7,837 bases of DNA from UBA8514 sp050251415 (GTDB lineage: Bacteria > Bacillota > Clostridia > Lachnospirales > Anaerotignaceae), in assembly GCA_050251415.1 (NCBI GenBank), contig JBFWMT010000079.1:1-7837 (forward strand). The letters run 5' to 3'. Numbering within the stretch: the first letter of the stretch is position 1; each line of letters opens with the position of its first letter. The notes under the pieces are model-generated. The model did no database searches, was not told where the DNA came from, and worked only from the letters and a program-made list of their open reading frames with translations. The position numbers and the translations under genes are program-made. Below are positions 6,112 to 7,837 of this stretch, piece by piece.

Positions 6112-6140
6112 TTCACAATTGACTTAATTTCTGTTATAAT
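6112..6140 (+). promoter_or_regulatory. Extended -10 promoter of the THUMP methyltransferase gene
   Basis: TTCACA (6112-6117) and a perfect TATAAT (6135-6140) are separated by 17 bases, with the extended -10 TG at 6132-6133. The predicted start near 6147 gives a leader of about 26 bases. Confidence 0.8.
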
Positions 6141-6172
6141 AGACCTAATAAATAAGGATATGGTGACTAATT

Positions 6173-7315
6173 ATGAAAAAAATCAACTTAATTGCAACAA
6201 CAACTTTCGGTCTTGAAGCTTGTGTAAAGCGTGAGGTCATAAATCTGGGTTTCAGTGACGTTAAAACTTTTGACGGGCGAGTGGAATTTACTGGGGACGA
6301 AGCTGACATTGCAAAAGCAAACCTTTGGCTTAGATTTGCCAGCAAGGTACTTATTAAGGTAGGGGAATATAAAGCAACTACCTTTGACCAGCTTTTTGAA
6401 GGTGCAAAAGCATTAGAGTGGAGCGAATGGATTACAGAAGACGGAAAATTTACCGTCACAGGTAAATCTGTTAAATCCACACTTTTCAGTGTACCAGACT
6501 GTCAGGCTATAGTTAAAAAAGCAGTAGTAGAAAAGCTTAAAATGAAATACAATGTAGACTGGTTTGATGAAACAGGAGCAGATTACACCATTCAGGTTGC
6601 ACTACTTAACGATTTAGCAACACTTACTATTGATACAACAGGTGGTGGTTTGCACAAGCGTGGCTACCGTGAAACTGCCATGGTTGCACCACTTAAAGAA
6701 ACTTTGGCGGCAGCAATGGTAGATTTAAGCTACTGGAAACGTGACCGTGTTCTCCTTGACCCACTTTGTGGTTCTGGTACAATACCAATTGAGGCTGCCC
6801 TTATTGCAAAAAACATTGCACCGGGGCTTAACCGCAAGTTTGCATCAGAGGAATGGGCAAGAATTGATAAAAATATATGGAAACAGGCAAGGGTAGAGGC
6901 TTATAAGGCAATAGACCACGATTTTACCCCTGTTATATATGCAAGTGATATGGATGAAGAGGCAATTGAAGTTGCCCGTGAGAATGCAATTAAAGCGGGC
7001 GTGGACGACTGCATAGAGTTTTCTGTTAAGCCATGCCAAGAAGCAAAACTTATTGGTGATTATGGTTGTATGATTACAAACCCACCTTATGGTGAACGTA
7101 TTGGTGAGCTTAAAGAGGTTGAGAATTTATACCGCGATATGGGTGAGCTTATGCGCACAAACCCTACTTGGAGTGCTTATGTTATAACATCAATGGAATA
7201 TTTTGAGAGTCTTTTTGGTCGCAAAGCAGATGCAAAGAGAAAGCTGTTTAATGGTCGTATTAAAATCGATTACTATCAGTTCTTTGGTCCTAAGCCTCCT
7301 AGAAATAACAAATAA
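6173..7315 (+). CDS. THUMP-domain class I rRNA (guanine-N2) methyltransferase, RlmL/YpsC type
   Basis: This 380-residue protein is a SAM-dependent RNA methyltransferase of the YpsC / RlmL N-terminal-half family, thought to make m2G in 23S rRNA. An N-terminal ferredoxin-like plus THUMP RNA-binding region covers about 1-155. It is followed by the family linker GLHKRGYR (159-166) and a Rossmann-fold methyltransferase domain. This holds motif I DPLCGSGT (196-203), an acidic SAM-contact strand ASDMDEEA (257-264), and the catalytic NPPYGER (303-309), typical of N2-guanine or N6-adenine methylation. The length fits the stand-alone Firmicutes form without the second RlmK-like domain of E. coli RlmL. 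The ATG at 6173 is preceded by GGTGA (6162-6166), which pairs with the distal part of the anti-SD, and a more distant AAGGA. It has its own promoter and probable terminator. The exact target base is not readable from sequence. Confidence 0.93.
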   Translation: MKKINLIATTTFGLEACVKREVINLGFSDVKTFDGRVEFTGDEADIAKANLWLRFASKVLIKVGEYKATTFDQLFEGAKALEWSEWITEDGKFTVTGKSVKSTLFSVPDCQAIVKKAVVEKLKMKYNVDWFDETGADYTIQVALLNDLATLTIDTTGGGLHKRGYRETAMVAPLKETLAAAMVDLSYWKRDRVLLDPLCGSGTIPIEAALIAKNIAPGLNRKFASEEWARIDKNIWKQARVEAYKAIDHDFTPVIYASDMDEEAIEVARENAIKAGVDDCIEFSVKPCQEAKLIGDYGCMITNPPYGERIGELKEVENLYRDMGELMRTNPTWSAYVITSMEYFESLFGRKADAKRKLFNGRIKIDYYQFFGPKPPRNNK

Positions 7316-7325
7316 GAAGATAAAT

Positions 7326-7368
7326 AAGCTATCCCTCCAAAGTAAATTGAGGGGATAGCTTTATTATT
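7326..7368 (+). terminator. Probable intrinsic terminator of the methyltransferase gene
   Basis: Ten bases after the stop codon a 10-bp perfect stem (AAGCTATCCC, 7326-7335, with GGGATAGCTT, 7352-7361) can extend by two pairs if one G is bulged. The following TTATTATT is a broken T run, so the site is plausible but weaker than the other two terminators here. Confidence 0.75.
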
Positions 7369-7425
7369 AATTGCACTTATACATAGTTCTAAGAATTTCA
7401 CATATATATTGCAGATAAAATATTT

Positions 7426-7435
7426 GGAGGTGGTG
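7426..7435 (+). promoter_or_regulatory. Strong ribosome binding site without a canonical start codon
   Basis: GGAGGTGGTG is a near-perfect Shine-Dalgarno sequence placed where the phosphatidyltransferase gene should begin. The codons at normal distance are ATA (7436), ATT (7439) and AAG (7442), not ATG, GTG or TTG. The in-frame GTG codons at 7430 and 7433 overlap or abut the site and are too close to use it. ATT at 7439 has the ideal 8-base spacing. Confidence 0.7.
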
Positions 7436-7438
7436 ATA

Positions 7439-7837
7439 ATTAAGAATAAACTAAATATACCAAATATAGTTACTGCAAGCAGAATTCTATTATCCTTTAC
7501 ACTTCTATTTGTTGAACCACAAAGTATTATGTTTTTTGCAATATATGCTATTTGTGGAACAACAGATATATTAGATGGTTATATGGCTAGAAAGACAAAA
7601 ACTGCAAGCAACTTAGGCGCTACCCTTGATAGCCTTGCAGATTTAATATTTATATTTATTATGCTTATAATATATTTGCCAATTTTAAATATCCCACCAT
7701 GGTGCACGGTATGCATTGTGGTAATATCAATTATAAGATTAAGTTCACTACTTATATGATTTATTAAATATAAAGCCATTGCCTTTTTACACACCTATTC
7801 AAACAAGATAACAGGTATTCTATTGTTTTGTTTCCCA
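7439..7837 (+). pseudogene. CDP-alcohol phosphatidyltransferase, probably inactivated; 3' end outside window
   Basis: Members of this membrane family join CDP-diacylglycerol to an alcohol (serine, glycerol-3-phosphate or another) to make phospholipid. The family motif DxxDGxxAR-x8-GxxxDxxxD is complete: Asp codons at 7565 and 7574, Gly 7577, Ala-Arg 7586-7591, Gly 7616, Asp 7628 and Asp 7640. The N-terminus NIPNIVTASRI is typical, and hydrophobic membrane segments follow. Two defects stand out. No ATG/GTG/TTG lies at the right distance from the ribosome binding site. A TGA at 7757-7759 also stops the frame after RLSSLLI. Beyond it the same frame continues without a stop to the edge (FIKYKAIAFLHTYSNKITG...), which looks like the rest of the family. 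The TGA probably replaces a Gly codon (GGA to TGA). The longest start-to-stop reading is 7409-7759 from a TTG without a ribosome binding site. A sequencing or assembly error is the alternative. Specificity (PgsA- or PssA-like) cannot be told. Confidence 0.75.

Noticed and set aside
6041..6130. preQ1 riboswitch upstream of tgt
   Set aside because: The predicted leader is only about 30 bases and lacks the C-rich/A-rich preQ1-I core. The symmetry element overlaps the promoter rather than lying in the leader.
6119..6140. TTGACT as the -35 box of the methyltransferase promoter
   Set aside because: It is only 10 bases from the TATAAT. TTCACA at 6112-6117 gives the correct 17-base spacing.
7409..7759. 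Reading the phosphatidyltransferase as an intact gene from the TTG at 7409
   Set aside because: There is no ribosome binding site before that TTG, the strong one lies downstream at 7426-7435, and the product would be much shorter than the family with family-like sequence continuing past the stop.
7757..7759. TGA recoded as an amino acid
   Set aside because: The exporter gene ends at a TGA followed immediately by a second in-frame TGA, Trp is encoded by TGG throughout, and no other gene in the window contains an in-frame TGA. TGA is therefore a stop here.

Overview
The window looks like chromosomal DNA from a low-GC Gram-positive anaerobe, most likely a member of the Clostridia. The reasons are AT-rich codons, strong AGGAGG-type ribosome binding sites, sigma-A-like promoters, YheI/YheH-type paired ABC exporters, a secreted CAP/SCP protein, and the family flavour of Tgt, YajC and the THUMP methyltransferase. 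No organism name can be assigned from the sequence alone.

Layout from left to right. (1) Positions 1-3038, + strand: two overlapping half-transporter genes of a heterodimeric ABC exporter. The first is cut by the left edge. They end at a strong hairpin (3046-3089) that could stop transcription from both sides. (2) Positions 3131-4132, - strand: a secreted CAP-domain protein with a cysteine-rich N-terminal region and a Thr/Asn/Ala/Lys repeat linker encoded by a 30-bp tandem array. Its upstream region holds a perfect 9-1-9 palindrome and a leader hairpin. (3) Positions 4320-6040, - strand: yajC and tgt, a widely conserved neighbour pair. Here yajC has its own promoter immediately after the tgt stop, and its own terminator. 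(4) Positions 6041-6172: a divergent intergenic region with back-to-back promoters for tgt (-) and the methyltransferase (+). A 19-bp perfect palindrome sits on the tgt -10/start region. (5) Positions 6173-7315, + strand: a THUMP-domain RNA methyltransferase of the RlmL/YpsC type, followed by a terminator-like hairpin. (6) Positions 7439 to the right edge, + strand: a CDP-alcohol phosphatidyltransferase gene. Its catalytic motif is intact, but no normal start codon follows its ribosome binding site and a TGA interrupts the frame at 7757-7759. The same frame continues in family-like sequence to the edge, so it is probably a pseudogene.

Functionally this is mostly housekeeping (tRNA and rRNA modification, Sec-associated membrane protein) beside an export pump and a cell-surface protein. 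I found no convincing undescribed multi-gene system. The items most worth a second look are the broken phosphatidyltransferase gene, the two perfect palindromes in control regions, and the build of the CAP protein.
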